Notes: generated from the sequence alone by a model not told the origin. 64,000 nucleotides of DNA from Tolypeutes matacus (GCA_026826555.1 JAKSZT010054458.1:411732-475731), one strand, 5' to 3'; shown: positions 1 through 11,697, counted from the stretch's first letter. Translations and numbers: made by a program.

Positions 1-256
1 AAATTGATACTAATCCATTAACCTACTTAGACAGAAGGGTTTAAAGTTACTAAATCAAGCCCAAACCTTGAACTGTAAAAGACCTTCATAATCTGTTCCT
101 ATTGATCAAGTTATAATTTGTGTTGTGAAGAGTACATGCATTAGCTGATTAACAAGTATGAATATAAGTATAGATATTAAATCATCCTTCAAAAATGATA
201 ATGCTCAGTTAATTTCACAATCTACAAAAGTAATTTTATCATTTCTATCTAATTAC

Positions 257-401
257 CTTAATATAGTAAGGATCAAAATAATATTTAAAACTCCCAGGAA
301 GGCTCCAAGTAAAACTGGTGCTGTATACATGCTTATTTGCAGATCAATAGCATTCCATGTCACACCGTTTTCTCCAATAAGTGCAAAACAAGTCTGAAGA
401 A
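257..401 (-). CDS. MFSD8: MFSD8 coding exon 7 (partial gene)
   Basis: On the minus strand an acceptor AG (403-402) opens a 145-bp exon that closes at a GTAATT donor (256-251). The translation, including GVTW...LQISMYT and [10 protein letters not shown], matches the part of MFSD8/CLN7 that runs from a luminal loop into the next membrane helix. MFSD8 is a 12-helix major-facilitator protein of the lysosomal membrane; loss causes CLN7 disease in people. The length equals the human exon c.554-698, and the phase agrees: the exon starts at the second base of a Val codon and ends after AG of an Arg codon. The upstream exon (human c.440-553) is not found in readable sequence. Later exons lie beyond the left edge. 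Splice sites are seen directly; the gene identity rests on recalled family sequence and is strong because five exons agree. Confidence 0.93.
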
Positions 402-1743
402 CTTATTAAAATAAAATATACACAGATAAATTGTTATACATGAGGTACAGGCTAAAAACTGTGAAGGGCATTTACCACAGAATTGGAAGTAACATTACAG
501 AATCATCCATCTACATCATACATTATCAACAAGAACAATATTGCCCCAAAGGGGAAACAATTGGTTCTTGGGGAGGGAGGATGAAAAAAAATTACATTAT
601 TTATGTATAAAGCACAAGTGTGTGTGTGTGTACATGTTGTATATAGTATAGCTGTGGTATTAAAATTTCATAGGATAGGGTGGTTATGAAAAAAATGTCT
701 AAAAAGGCTCCTTAGGGGGAAAAAAACATTGAGAACTAGTGACCTATGCACATTCACAAAGGATTATATGTAAACATGTCAGTATCTTCTTTAAAAAAAA
801 AAATTTCCAAAGGACGTTTAAATTATACAATTTCTTACATAAATCAATTAGAAAAGTTTAATCAGTTTCATTATAAAAAAGAAAATGTCACATTTTAGGC
901 CAATATTCTTAAATATTATGTATATATTACCTAAATTATATATTTAATATCATTTTAAATTGGGATCTGTAGTAAAACAGATTAGAAGAGTACTGGTTTG
1001 ATCTCTTGACTTAGATTCTGTATCTGGCACTGCCAATAATTTGCATATAACCTTTGGGTGAGGCTTAAGTAAGATATTGCATCTAAAGCACCTAGAACAG
1101 TACCTAGCACGCAGTAATACTCAATAAATGTTAGTGTTTGTTGATGTGGTTATTAGTGGAAAAGTTATTTAATCTCTTCAGGCCTACGCTTGTTTATACA
1201 AAATGTTTAAATAAGGCAATTTTAACCTGATTTTTAGATGGTCAAAAATACTTACCGAGAACTTAAGTCTCTACCAGGTACTATGCTAATTACTGGTGGG
1301 TAGAGTGGTATATAAATATGACCTAGACCATGTCCTCATATATTGTTTATATGGCAGTAACGTTCAACTTGTCTTCATTTGTGCTGGGTGTTCCAAAATA
1401 CTAAATTGAAATATTAAGATTTGGCAAATGATGAATTAGATTCTCTTCTGCTGAGTCTTTTCTTTGCTGAACAGAAGGAAGTAATGGGTACTAGGGCGGT
1501 TTAATGATGAAATGAATGGAGGTGAATTCATACCTGTAATATTTAGAGCGTGGACAAATTATAATGATTATGTCTAGTTTTTCAATGTTATTCCAATCAC
1601 AAAAAATTACTAATTTCTCTACTCAGCAGAAAATTAATTGGTTTTTGGGAAGCATTAAGTCTCATTAACATTTTTAATACCCAGCAAGAGCATGGAAGAT
1701 TTGGAAGAGGAGGGAGCCTTTTTTTTTTTTTTTTTTTTTTTTT
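402..1743. other. MFSD8 intron sequence with a MIR relic
   Basis: No exon is visible here. There is a short (TG)n run near 618-634. Positions about 1000-1140 resemble a MIR SINE: the tail has the typical 'cctagcacgcagtaatactcaataaatg' type layout seen at MIR 3' ends. A 25-base T run (1719-1743) abuts the assembly gap and looks like the tail of a minus-strand retroelement whose body is lost in the gap. Confidence 0.5.
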
Positions 1744-2143
1744 NNNNNNNNNNNNNNNNNNNNNNNNNNNNNNNNNNNNNNNNNNNNNNNNNNNNNNNNN
1801 NNNNNNNNNNNNNNNNNNNNNNNNNNNNNNNNNNNNNNNNNNNNNNNNNNNNNNNNNNNNNNNNNNNNNNNNNNNNNNNNNNNNNNNNNNNNNNNNNNNN
1901 NNNNNNNNNNNNNNNNNNNNNNNNNNNNNNNNNNNNNNNNNNNNNNNNNNNNNNNNNNNNNNNNNNNNNNNNNNNNNNNNNNNNNNNNNNNNNNNNNNNN
2001 NNNNNNNNNNNNNNNNNNNNNNNNNNNNNNNNNNNNNNNNNNNNNNNNNNNNNNNNNNNNNNNNNNNNNNNNNNNNNNNNNNNNNNNNNNNNNNNNNNNN
2101 NNNNNNNNNNNNNNNNNNNNNNNNNNNNNNNNNNNNNNNNNNN
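1744..2143. other. Assembly gap of 400 N
   Basis: Exactly 400 unknown bases, flanked by a T homopolymer on the left and by the interior of an LTR element on the right. The gap lies between MFSD8 exons 5 and 7. The missing 114-bp exon 6, the start of the LTR and the body of a poly(T)-headed retroelement probably lie in it. The true gap length is unknown. Confidence 0.99.
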
Positions 2144-2508
2144 AAAAGGCAAGGCAAAGGACAGTTGAAGCAGTCTTTTGAGAAGCAGTTTTGATGTTGG
2201 AAAGAAGGCCCCAGGAGAAGAGAAGCAAGCTGTTCGCCTGATCGTCTACAGCTGACCTTGTGGAGGAAACAGGAGCTAAGCCCGGAGAGAAACGCAGCCC
2301 CGGGAAGAGAGGAACCCCAGAAGCCTGAACCCTGGCAAACGCCAGCAGCTGTCTTGCTCTAACACGTGGCCATAGGCTGTGGTGAGAGAAGAAACTTAAA
2401 GCTTTATGGCCTGTTATCTGTGGACTTCTACCCCAAATAAATACCCTTTATAAAGACCAACCCATTTTTGGTATTTCACATTAGCACCCCCTTTGGCTGA
2501 CTAATACA
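2144..2508 (+). mobile_element. Solo LTR, xenarthran ERVL/MaLR-like family (5' part in gap)
   Basis: This is the 3' part of the repeat family seen complete at 7354-7998, 29634-30267 and 61929-62577. It carries the shared 'aaataaataccctttataaa' polyadenylation block and ends in 'gactaataca'. The left part is hidden by the gap. Confidence 0.8.
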
Positions 2509-2683
2509 ATGAGTAAAGGCAAAATGATAGGAAAGATATTTGTCTGACTGCAATGAGAAATCTGCTTTTCTGAGCTGTAGGATATGAGGTTGAGGAAGAG
2601 GGGTGAGGTTAGATGGCAGAGGGTCTTGAATGTCAGGATGAATGTGAATATGACAAGCAAACACATACATACATACGTATTAC

Positions 2684-2924
2684 CTGCTCCAAATCCCACC
2701 AATCCACGAGCAACCAACATGTAGTATTTATTATGAGAAGCTGGGACGTGGATATACGCATAGAGGCAGTTGGCTGCCACCGAAATGAAGATGGAGACAA
2801 TAAGAGGTTCTTTTCTTGGTCTATAATTAGACCATAAACCAAATATAGGTGAAGCTACCATCTGGCCAAGACTAAACGAAGCAATAACCCAGCCCAAAAA
2901 ACTTGCATCGGCTGTCTGATCAAT
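2684..2924 (-). CDS. MFSD8: MFSD8 coding exon 5
   Basis: A pyrimidine-rich acceptor (ttttctcctgcag) ends at 2925, and the exon closes at a GTAATA donor (2683-2678). The 241-bp exon equals human c.199-439. It translates to helices 2-4 of the MFS fold. The [15 protein letters not shown] stretch is the loop between helices 2 and 3 and corresponds to the family's motif A (G-x-x-x-D/N-R-x-G-R-K-like, basic and conserved). [21 protein letters not shown] precedes it and [10 protein letters not shown] ends it. The frame is intact. The exon ends after the first base of a Gly codon, so it must join an exon starting in phase 1; that exon is not visible. The extra open frame past the donor is intron read-through. 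Confidence 0.97.
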
Positions 2925-3231
2925 CTGCAGGAGAAAATACAATGCTTTAAGAATCGTTATTCAAGAAAAGTAAAGTTTAAAATCTAAATACAATTGTCTG
3001 ACCATATAACACTTGCATTAAAAAAAAAAGCACAACAATTGTAACATAAAGGTTTTGTAGCTCTATTACTTATAGTAAGGGATTCCAACTTCTGGCATTG
3101 TAATTAAATGTGCAGATAATTCACTGCACTCAAGGAAAAAAAATGCTTGGGAAGCCTACTCTTTCAAAATGATTAGAATTACTATGAAAATTTCTGGTTC
3201 AAAAAAACCTTGTTAAAAAGATAATCTCTCT

Positions 3232-3324
3232 TGGGAAAAGGATGTAGCTCAAGTGGTTGAGGGCCTGCTTCCCATGTACGAGTTCCTGGGTTCAATACCC
3301 TGGTACCTCCTAGAAAAAAAAAGG
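3232..3324 (+). repeat. tRNA-derived SINE (DAS-type monomer) with target-site duplication
   Basis: It shows the armadillo SINE core: A-box-like 'gtagctcaagtggttgag', then a B-box-like 'gggttcaataccc', then an A-rich tail. It is flanked by direct repeats 'taatctctct' at 3222-3231 and 3325-3334. It sits in the MFSD8 intron between exons 4 and 5. Confidence 0.85.
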
Positions 3325-4039
3325 TAATCTCTCTCTTACACACATACAATGTTCAATAGCATCATAAACAAATAATGAGCCATTCTTTAACTCTCATAAA
3401 GTAAATTTATTATTTAGACTAATGCTACCCCAATAAGCTAAACAGTCATTAGCATTTGTAAGTTTATTTTTTTAAAGTGGACAAAATAGTCAAATGCTTA
3501 AAAGAGATAATAAAAACACAGAGACTGAAAGACAATCCTCTCATTAAACCAATTACTAATTCTTCTTTACCACATAGACAATTAGCAGGATTCTACCAAT
3601 AAAAGAGGGTTTACATACCATGATGAACACTGAGGGGACAACCAAATGATTAAAATTCAGAAAATAAAATATTTTCAGAAACTAGAAAATTTTAGTCTAG
3701 AAAAGAAATTTAGGAATAAACAGCAGATTAAAAAAATACAGTAGGCTATACAGTGATCTGGAAAATTAAGAGGCATTAAATTTTAGGAAATAAGTTAAAA
3801 CAAGTATAGGTAAGCAGAAGAACAACTTAATATACAACTTAATATAATTTAATAAAGAACACTATGACTTTTTATTCCAGAAAATGTTTTAGAATAGTTT
3901 AATATTGAAATATTTAGGTACATTTTTGTTTATGGGGAATGAGAAATGAGAGTAAGTTTAGTGATACATCATATTTAAAGTTCTAGCCTTAAAAATATTT
4001 TTCATTTTAGATATTCTGGTTTTATCTTTTTTCTTTTTT

Positions 4040-4745
4040 TAAATAATAGATTTGTTTTTAATTATGTAACATAACTATAACATGAAAATCATTTTAGCCA
4101 TTTTAAGTGGGCAAATTATTTGGCATTAAGTACTTTAAAAATACTTAACTGTCACCACTATCTATTTCCAGACTATTTTCATCATTCCAAATCAAAACTC
4201 ACAACCAGTTAGAAATAACTCCCTATTCTCCCATCCCTCCACACCCTTGGTAATCACTATTCTGCTTTCTGTCTCTATGAACTTGCTTATTCTAAGTATT
4301 TCACATAGAGAAATCATAAAATATTTTTCCTTTTGACTCTGGCTTATTTCATGTTAAGTGAAATAACTTCAGGTCTTCAAGTTTCACTCATGTTGTAGAA
4401 GGTTCACTTCTTTTTAGGGCTGAATAATATTCCATTGTATGGATATATCACATTTTGCTTATCCTTTCATCTGTTGATGGGCACTTGGGATGCTTGCAAA
4501 CTTTTTGGCTATTGAGAATAATGTTGCGATGAACACTGGTGTACAAATATCTGTCTGAGTCCCTATTTTCAAATCTCTGGGGAGTATACACTTCAGAGTG
4601 GAATTGCCAGGTCATATGGTAATTCTATTTTTAACTTTCTGAGAAACATCCAAACAGTTTTCTACAGTGGCTGCATCATTTTACATTCCCACCAACAATA
4701 TTAAGGCTCCTATTTCTCTGCAATCTTGCCAACATATGTTAAGGG
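4040..4745 (-). mobile_element. L1 3' end (antisense to window)
   Basis: The reverse complement gives the conserved end of L1 ORF2 and its 3' region, recognisable from blocks such as 'ccattgtatggatatatcac', 'ttcatctgttgatgggcac' and 'tctacagtggctgcatcatt'. Many in-frame breaks make it a relic. Confidence 0.85.
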
Positions 4746-4769
4746 AGTAGAAGGGAAAAAATTCTGGGC

Positions 4770-5160
4770 ATTTTTTTAAATCATGAAAGGATGTTGGATT
4801 TTGTCAAATGCCTTTCTACATCAACTGAGAAGACCATGTGGGTTTTCCCCTTTATTCTACTAATGTGGTATATTACATTGATTGATTTTATGTTGAACCA
4901 TCCTGGCATTCCTGGAATAAATTCCACTTGGTCATAGTGTTTAATCCTTTTAATACACTGTTGGATTTGGTTAGCCAGCATTTTGTTGAGGGTTTTTGCA
5001 CCTGTATTCATAAGGGATACTATTCTGCAATTTTCTTTTCTTGTGTTGTCTTTATCTGGCTATGGAATCAGGGTAATGCTGGTTTCATAGAATAAGTTAG
5101 AAAGTAATCTAGTTTTTATTTTCCATCTAAAAGTATTACCTTTAGCTCCTTTTGTCTCTT
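4770..5160 (-). mobile_element. L1 ORF2 reverse-transcriptase fragment
   Basis: The minus-strand translation over 5011-4781 contains the RT-domain stretch [15 protein letters not shown]...INVIYHI, typical of L1 ORF2. It lies upstream (in element orientation) of the 3' end at 4040-4745, so the two probably form one L1 copy that lost over 1 kb internally. It is broken by stops. Confidence 0.8.
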
Positions 5161-6129
5161 CTGTTAACATACAAAATAACAATATCATGTTATATAAATT
5201 TTTTTATTAGTTTTCAAAACAGCAATCAAAACCCAATTTGAATGTTAAATGCATAATGGCTTGAAAGCAAAAAGACAAAAGTATCTTCTCAGGATATCAA
5301 CTGATCACAGTCAAGTGTCAGTTTCATGGTCAGAATGAAACTCTTGAGGATGGCTCTAACAATATTGTCAATATTAGAGACCAACGGAGACTTTTTAAAA
5401 AACTGGATTCTTTTCCATTCTATTCTATTCTTTACAGTGATTAGAAAGCTGGAATCTGCTAGAATTGTAGCAGGAAAGTAAAAATGGCTTGGGAAATGTG
5501 GGCTCTATGTTATAAAAGGAGTTGTTTCTCTAGTAACTGAACTATCTGTGCGCATCCTTCTCCCTTTTACAAGATGATAACATCTCACTTTCAGTCCTCT
5601 GGCCACCTCTGATGATCTCTATCATGTGGTTTTCAGGATAAAAACCTAAGCTGCTTATTTGCAAAACTAGTTTCCAAGCTAACCATAGTCCTCCCTCTCT
5701 AACTTCATCTCTCTGCATACTTGCTCCCTCCTGCTAATTCTAACTTTCAGCCATAAAGAATTGTTTGAAGTTTTCAAAATGAGCCAAATTTTTTGTCTTT
5801 GCCCAGGTTTTTCTCTGCCCCTCTGCCAGGAAAGACTTCCCAACCCTCCTACTTTCTAGCTCCACCTTTTCTTCTTTAGGCTTTTAAAATACAGTTCAGG
5901 TGTTAGTGATGTGGGAAAGTCTTCCAGGATACCTTCAGTTTGGATTAGTAACATACTACTACCCTCCTCTCCCGTGTCAGTCTGTACCTTTTTTTTCTCT
6001 CTTTCTCTCTCAAACCATACTTTTAGACCCTTACCCACTTATAATATTGTTTTATAATTGTATAGTAATGAATTTGACCTTGAAAAAGAGGTCTGGCCTT
6101 TGTTCCAGTTCCTGAGAGAGTAAACTGTA
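5161..6129. other. Intron sequence with a probable L2 relic
   Basis: No exon is seen. About 5760-6115 (+) resembles an L2 LINE 3' region: C/T-rich with 'cttcccaaccctcctacttt', then T-rich text on hormone-type spacing. The divergence is high and the call is weak. Confidence 0.35.
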
Positions 6130-6835
6130 AATTTCTGGAATTTCCCATGGTAGGGGTGTATTTTGTTACTCATGGTGGTCCAGGACCACAGCTAATAGTT
6201 CATATACTAACTACATGACAGGGTAGGGCCTACTATACCTACAGTCTCAGGGTGGGGGGCAGGCCACACCAGAAAGACCAACCATGTGGTTAGAGGGTTG
6301 ATGCTTTGAGTTGCCTCACGTCAGACCAATCTCCCCAAATTCTGGGCACTGATTTTAATCACCATATGAACATTGATTTCATCAATCATGCCTACATAAT
6401 GAAACCTTATATAAACTTGGGTCACATCCATCATTGATAATATACATCACTGTGCCAGAGTGTGACATGTCCTAACTCCACATGAAGAAGACATGGAAGA
6501 TTGCACTTAAGACCTTCCCAGAACTTGTTCTATGAGTTTCTTCTTTTGGCTTCTCCTTATTTGTATCCTTTCAGTATAATAAAACTATAATAGTAAATAT
6601 GATGCTTTCAGTGAGTTGTGAGAGTTATTCTACCAAATTATTGAACCTGGGGGGATGGTGAGAACGCAAAATTTGTAGCCAGTTGGTCAAAAGTGTGGTG
6701 GCCTGCAACACCGAACTTTGTGACTGGTGCCAGAAGGGGAATCTTACAGAGGATTGCCTTAAAGTGTGGAGGATAGCCTAACTCTGGGTAGACTCAGAAT
6801 TGAATTGAAGTACATTATAGTTACAGTCAGATGTA
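6130..6835 (+). mobile_element. Old ERV LTR remnant, family unsure
   Basis: A TATA-like 'cttatataaactt' at about 6408 is followed by 'ataataaaact' near 6577, then by a segment like an LTR end with primer-site-adjacent text ('tttgtagccagttggtcaaaagt', 'gactggtgccagaagggg'). The order promoter, then polyadenylation signal, then a 'gactggtg...' block is typical of a retroviral LTR joined to its leader. No coding remnant is visible. Confidence 0.5.
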
Positions 6836-7264
6836 TATTGCAGTATTTACTGTTGGAGGTATTTGAAGCTGTTGAAGTTTTTGCAAATTTTTATATTAAT
6901 TACCTGTAAACTTGTTTGGTTTTGCCTACTTCAGTAAAAACTGAACCTTCTCTAAGAAAATCCCAAAGTTTTTGGTAATGGATTTAAAACATGCTTCTCT
7001 AAACATGTTACTATTGATGAGGTCAAAGTACTAGAAACATTAATGCTTTGTTATGAGAACTTAAATATGAATATGAGTGTTCCAAGCCTCAACTATTTAC
7101 TTATAGATTATCACTTTATTCATTCAGTTAACACTAACCAAGTCCTTTAGTGTCACAGAAACTGTACTAAGCAATTGGAATACAAAGATGAGTAAGCATG
7201 GTCCCTGACATCAAGGAGTTTCCAAACCAGGTTCCAGTTATCTGGTTCTGTGTTTGGGGAAACA

Positions 7265-7353
7265 AACAGCATGCTTTAATTCTTCATCTGTCAAATGAGG
7301 ATAACTGCACAGGGTTGCTGTGAAAATTACTTGAGCTAATATACATACAGTGT
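7265..7353 (+). repeat. MIR SINE, left half (split by an LTR)
   Basis: The block 'tcatctgtcaaatgaggataa' followed by 'agggttgctgtgaaaatta' is a MIR/MIR3-type core. The matching tail (gtgtagaaccatgtcag...cttaatgaatatt) resumes at about 7999-8040, after the LTR insertion. Confidence 0.7.
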
Positions 7354-7998
7354 TGTGGCAGTTTGATATTATTTATGAATTCCAAAAAGAGATATAGATT
7401 ATGTTTGTAAACTGGTCTGTTCCTCTGGGCATGATACCCTTTGATTGATTTAAATTCAAAGGATTTACGTTTACTTGATTAAATCAAGATTAGGGCTTGG
7501 ATTCTACTACGTCATTAGGGCATGCAGGGTTGAGTCCCTGCCACCTTGGTGGGCTATATAAACAGACACTAGAAGTAGATACACAGAGAAGATACACAGA
7601 GGAAGAGAGATAACTCCATAGACATGGCAGAGGCCCTGGGAAGAGAGATGAGCCATTCACCTGGTAGTTTACAGCTGACCTTGTGAAGAGAACAGAGCAG
7701 CTGAGCCCAGAAAAAAACAAGCCCTGGGAAGAGAGACGAGCCCTATGCCAGCCTACAGCTGAGATCAGAAGAAGCCAGACCCAAGGAGCCTTAAGAGGGA
7801 AGAGGAAGGCTGAACCCTTGCAGACATTGCCCACCATCTTGCTTCAACACGTGGGAACAGAGTTTGGTAAAGAAGTAACCTTGAGTTGGACTCTTTAGGG
7901 CCTTTTAACTGTAAGCTTTTATCCCAAATAAATATCCTTTATAAAAGCCAACAGGTTTCTGGTACTTTGTATCAGCACTCCTTTGGATGACTAATACA
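7354..7998 (+). mobile_element. Complete solo LTR, xenarthran ERVL/MaLR-like family
   Basis: This 645-bp unit starts TGTGGCAG and ends AATACA (TG...CA), with 'caaataaatatcctttataaa' about 60 bp before the end. It is flanked by 5-bp duplications agtgt (7349-7353) and agcgt (7999-8003), one mismatch. It inserted into an older MIR. There is no internal retroviral sequence, so it is a solo LTR. Confidence 0.85.
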
Positions 7999-8040
7999 AG
8001 CGTGTAGAACCATGTCAGTATAAAATACGCACTTAATGAA

Positions 8041-8317
8041 TATTACCTATACAACATAAGAACTAATATTTCTTTGTATTTTCTTTTAGTATGTCAGGCT
8101 TATTACATCTTATTATTATAATTTATACATGAGTATTCCCACTAACTTCCTGGGCCTATTGAATAACCTATCATTTCAATTCAACGGCTGGGTTTAAGAA
8201 TGTGAGCCTTCCTGGAGAATCAAACCTACCCTGGTCCACAAAGCCTAAGGAATGATAGCTGTTTGTTAGAGCCAAAAAGTATGGACTAAGAGAAGTGTCA
8301 AATTCCTTTAATTTTTA
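8041..8317. other. Intron sequence, nothing recognised
   Basis: AT-rich single-copy-looking sequence within the MFSD8 intron between exons 4 and 5. No open frame or clear repeat was identified. Confidence 0.4.
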
Positions 8318-8578
8318 ATTATTTATTTATATATATATATTTTGATGTACCGGGGCTGGGGATTGAACCTGGGACCTTGTATATGGGAAGCTGGTGCTCA
8401 ATCACTGAGCCACATCTGCTCCCCTGAGTTGTTTCTTTCTGTTTGCTTGTTTGGGTTTTCTTTTCTTTCCTTTTTTTTTGGTTGTTGTTTGTTTTTGTTT
8501 TTAGGAGGCAACAGGAACTGAACCCAACCTCTCAAAAGGGAAGCAGGCGCTCAACTGCTTGAGCCACATCTACTCCCT
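8318..8578 (-). repeat. Dimeric tRNA-derived SINE
   Basis: Two minus-strand tRNA-like units in a row: 'gattgaacctgggacct...gagccacatctgctccc' and 'gaactgaacccaacctc...gagccacatctactccc', separated by a T/GTTT-rich linker. The same two-unit layout recurs at 18606, 22448, 46055, 47864, 59769 and 61158, so the dimer is the mobile unit. Confidence 0.85.
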
Positions 8579-8744
8579 TAAATTCCTTTTAGACAGACAG
8601 ATAATTCAGTGTTTTTCTTTCTTTGTTTGCCTAGCTTTTATTTTTCTCATAGGTGACTTTTAAGGTAAGTAATATTTGACAACTTACTATCATAAAAGGA
8701 ATAGTAGCCTTAAATTAAGAATTAAAAATTTTAAGGTAGTAGGT

Positions 8745-8890
8745 AACATAGCACTATGTCAGACTTTGGTTTCAGAGAGCCTTGGTTCTGTCATTCTCTA
8801 AGTGTGTGACTTGGACAAGCTACCCAACTTCTCTGAGCCTGTTTCTTCAACTGTCAAACAGGAGTGATAGGCCTGAGCCAATTAGCAAAC
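8745..8890 (+). repeat. MIR SINE relic
   Basis: The series 'gtgtgacttggacaagctac', 'cttctctgagcctgtttctt' and 'caactgtcaaacaggagtga' is the standard MIR core. A related tail is seen near 9655-9752 and may be the same copy split by later insertions. Confidence 0.8.
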
Positions 8891-9025
8891 TTGAACCTTA
8901 TTTTCATCTATGAGAATGATAATCCCTTCATAAAATTCTAGTTGAACACCTGTTTACATTGTTTACAGTGGGTGGGAGACTGTACCCTTCTCTGTTCCAT
9001 GGGAAGCCAAAGAGAAGACTCATTT

Positions 9026-9206
9026 TTTTTTTTTTAAAGATTTTATTTATTTATTCATTAATCCCCCCCTTGCTGCTTGTGCTCGCCGGGCCAGCCAACC
9101 ACGCCGTGCGGGCGGGCCCGCCCCCACCAGGAGGCCCCGGGAACCGAACCCGGGGCCCCCCATATGGCAAACGGGAGCCCCACCGATTGAGCCACAGCCG
9201 CTTCCC
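9026..9206 (-). repeat. DAS-III-like SINE, young, with perfect target-site duplication
   Basis: CpG-rich tRNA-derived SINE in minus orientation with poly(T) head, 'gattttatttatttattcat' tail text, GC-rich body and a tRNA-like head ending 'gagccacagccgcttccc'. Perfect 14-bp duplications 'gagaagactcattt' flank it (9012-9025, 9207-9220). Retained CpGs and a clean duplication argue for a recent insertion. Confidence 0.93.
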
Positions 9207-9603
9207 GAGAAGACTCATTTCTGATGGGTCACGTCTATAGGGGAACAGAGTGAAAGAGTCGAGGCAGTTCTATAGGCTCAATTCCTAATCCTAAGGGTTT
9301 CTTCCTGGGTACCTTATCTTGGACCAAACCATTCTAGTTTTAACCAGAATCTAGAGTTAATAGTTTTTTCCTACTAGTCAAATATAAGCATCCTGGTGGA
9401 GAAAATTGAAAAGTCCGGAAGGCCAGAAACGGAGTCAGGTTTTCTAGGGTTTATATATTTTCCTGTTGAAGACAAACCATGATAATAACCAATGCTTATG
9501 TGCAGATAAGACCCTCAGAGACCTCAGTGTAAATTATAATTTGCTCCAGCTTTTACAGTTCTGGAATTTTAGACTGCTGATCCAAAATAAAACTTGCAGT
9601 CTA

Positions 9604-9652
9604 AAACAACAACAACAACAACAACAGAAACAAAAACAAAACAAAACAAAAC
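9604..9652 (+). repeat. (CAA)n/(CAAAA)n simple repeat
   Basis: A run of CAA units passes into CAAAA units. It looks like an expanded retroelement tail next to MIR-like tail sequence at 9655-9752. Confidence 0.9.
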
Positions 9653-9759
9653 AGGGGTGATAATAATCACCTCACAAAGTTGTTATAAAGATCAAAAGGT
9701 GATGTATGTGAAAAGTTTGGTACAGTGCCTGGCATATAGTAAGCACTAATATTATTATG

Positions 9760-11697
9760 AAATAGCTTGAAAAAGTTAATTGATAAGGTCTTTGGTGAAA
9801 AAGTGATATTTGCATCACCAAAGGACTAGTTATCAGTTCATGTACTCAATAAATTTAATTGTGAAGAATTTTCAGATATCTGGAGAAAGAAGTGTACATT
9901 TTCAAAATTCAACATATTATGCTCTGAGTAGACTTAATCATTAATAATACACTTCTTTTAAGAATTTTGAGGTTAAACAAACTAGACATAGATACCATAG
10001 AAATCAAAAGAGTTTTGATAAGTGGAAATATATTTTTATCAAAGAATATGTTCCAGAATTATTAACTATCTTGTTCCTATGACTATACCAGTATGGAAGA
10101 ATTTTTAGTTCATGGGTAATAATTTCATATAATATAAATTTTAAAATTGACTTTCAAAATAGCAATGAAAATGTGGTATTAAGTAAAAAGTGAAATTTGT
10201 ATTTTTCTTATATTCCTTTTTAAAATACCTTTTAGACATAAAGAATAGCATTTTTGAGAATTAAAAAATATATATATGTTAAAAACTTAAATAAAATATA
10301 AAATGTTAATAAACTTCTATCATAGATATTATTTTTAAACCCTAAATATTATTTTTGATCCATCAAATATGTCTAGTATTTTTGTTGAAACCATCTGACC
10401 ATCCTTACAATCTAGTCAGGGAGTCAAATAAACTCTCTGCAAATGTACTGTTATAACACTCCACCATAGGTGCTAAAGACAAAGGGATATGGAAGCACAT
10501 AGGAGAACCTTCTAACCCAAAATGGAGGAAGCCACAGTCAGAAAAAGCTTTCTGAAAGAGGTAACACTGGAGCTAAGCCTAGAAGGATGAATAAAAGATA
10601 ATAGGAAAGGAGTGAGGAAGGGAAGAAAAGAGAAGGGGAGATGGAGGGAGAGAAAACATTCTAGAAAAAATGGAGAAGAATGTGTAAAGATCTAAGGAGC
10701 CTAAGTGCATCCAAGTGAGATGTCTAAAAAAGTGTTGGCTATGTATCTAATATGGGCCAAGGCTCAGGATCTAGGCTAAAATACACACACGCACACCAAA
10801 CTCTGGGAAAAACCAACAATGAAATAGCAAGTAGAGAAAGAAGAATGCATAAAGGTATTTGAGAAGAATTAGCTAGAGTTAAGAGGAAGGCCAGGAAATG
10901 TCACAGAAGCTAAGAGAGGGCTTCAAAAAGTAGGGAGGGGCAACGTCAAATGCTACTCAAATGTAACCTAACGTAAGGACTGAAACTTTATCTATCTATC
11001 TGGTCAGCAGTAAAGTCTTTGGAGACCTTAAAAACAGCACTTTCAGGGAAGCAGGTTAGGGAATGGATAGTTTAGGAAGTACAAAGGAACTCTTTTGAAA
11101 ACTTTAACTGAAATATTGTTATAGATAAATATTTAACTGATTTTTAGTTAAGTTCACTTCCGGAGGAGATTTAAGATAGAATTGAGAGAACTTGATGATC
11201 AATTCATTTCAGGGTACGTACCAAGCTTGCATCTTGTTGTCACTTCCTCTCCCTATCTAATAAGTCGCAGCATCAAAATACAATGTTACCTGATTTTCAT
11301 GGGAAAAGCATGAAACTATTTCATAGAAATAACATTTGCACTTTTGAGGAATTCAGACTTATGTCTAGTTTAGCTCCCTGTTTTTTAGAGGGGGAGCAAT
11401 GATGGGATGTGAATGCGGCTTATAAATAGGCTACCACACGTCTCTATTTGGCTGGGACTGTCCTGGTATAACCGAATTTTCCTGGAGTAGCACACTTTTC
11501 ACATCAAAAGTGTCTTGGTTTGCACAATAAAGCATATAAACCTTACTTAGTCTCTTTTGAAAAACTATTACCTCAAGTTATCCTAATGAAGATTATACTA
11601 TAGAATACCAAAGAGATTCTCTTCAAAATGCTGAACTTTATAACTACTCTTATAAATTACAGCTGCTTAAAACAAGAAAAAATTGAAATGTACAAAC
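9760..11697. other. MFSD8 intron sequence, mostly unassigned
   Basis: AT-rich intron. A stretch at about 10420-11050 (stock-phrase text such as 'gaggtaacactggagctaagcctagaaggatgaata') resembles an ancient mammal-wide repeat but cannot be classified by eye. No exon-like open frame with splice sites was found. Confidence 0.4.

Noticed and set aside
1597..2228. Several 158-186-codon open frames in both directions
   Set aside because: They run through the N gap and exist only because N cannot form stops.
2925..2942. A longer MFSD8 frame starting with Met at 2942
   Set aside because: It is intron read-through into the exon; the consensus acceptor at 2925 and the homology both start at 2924.
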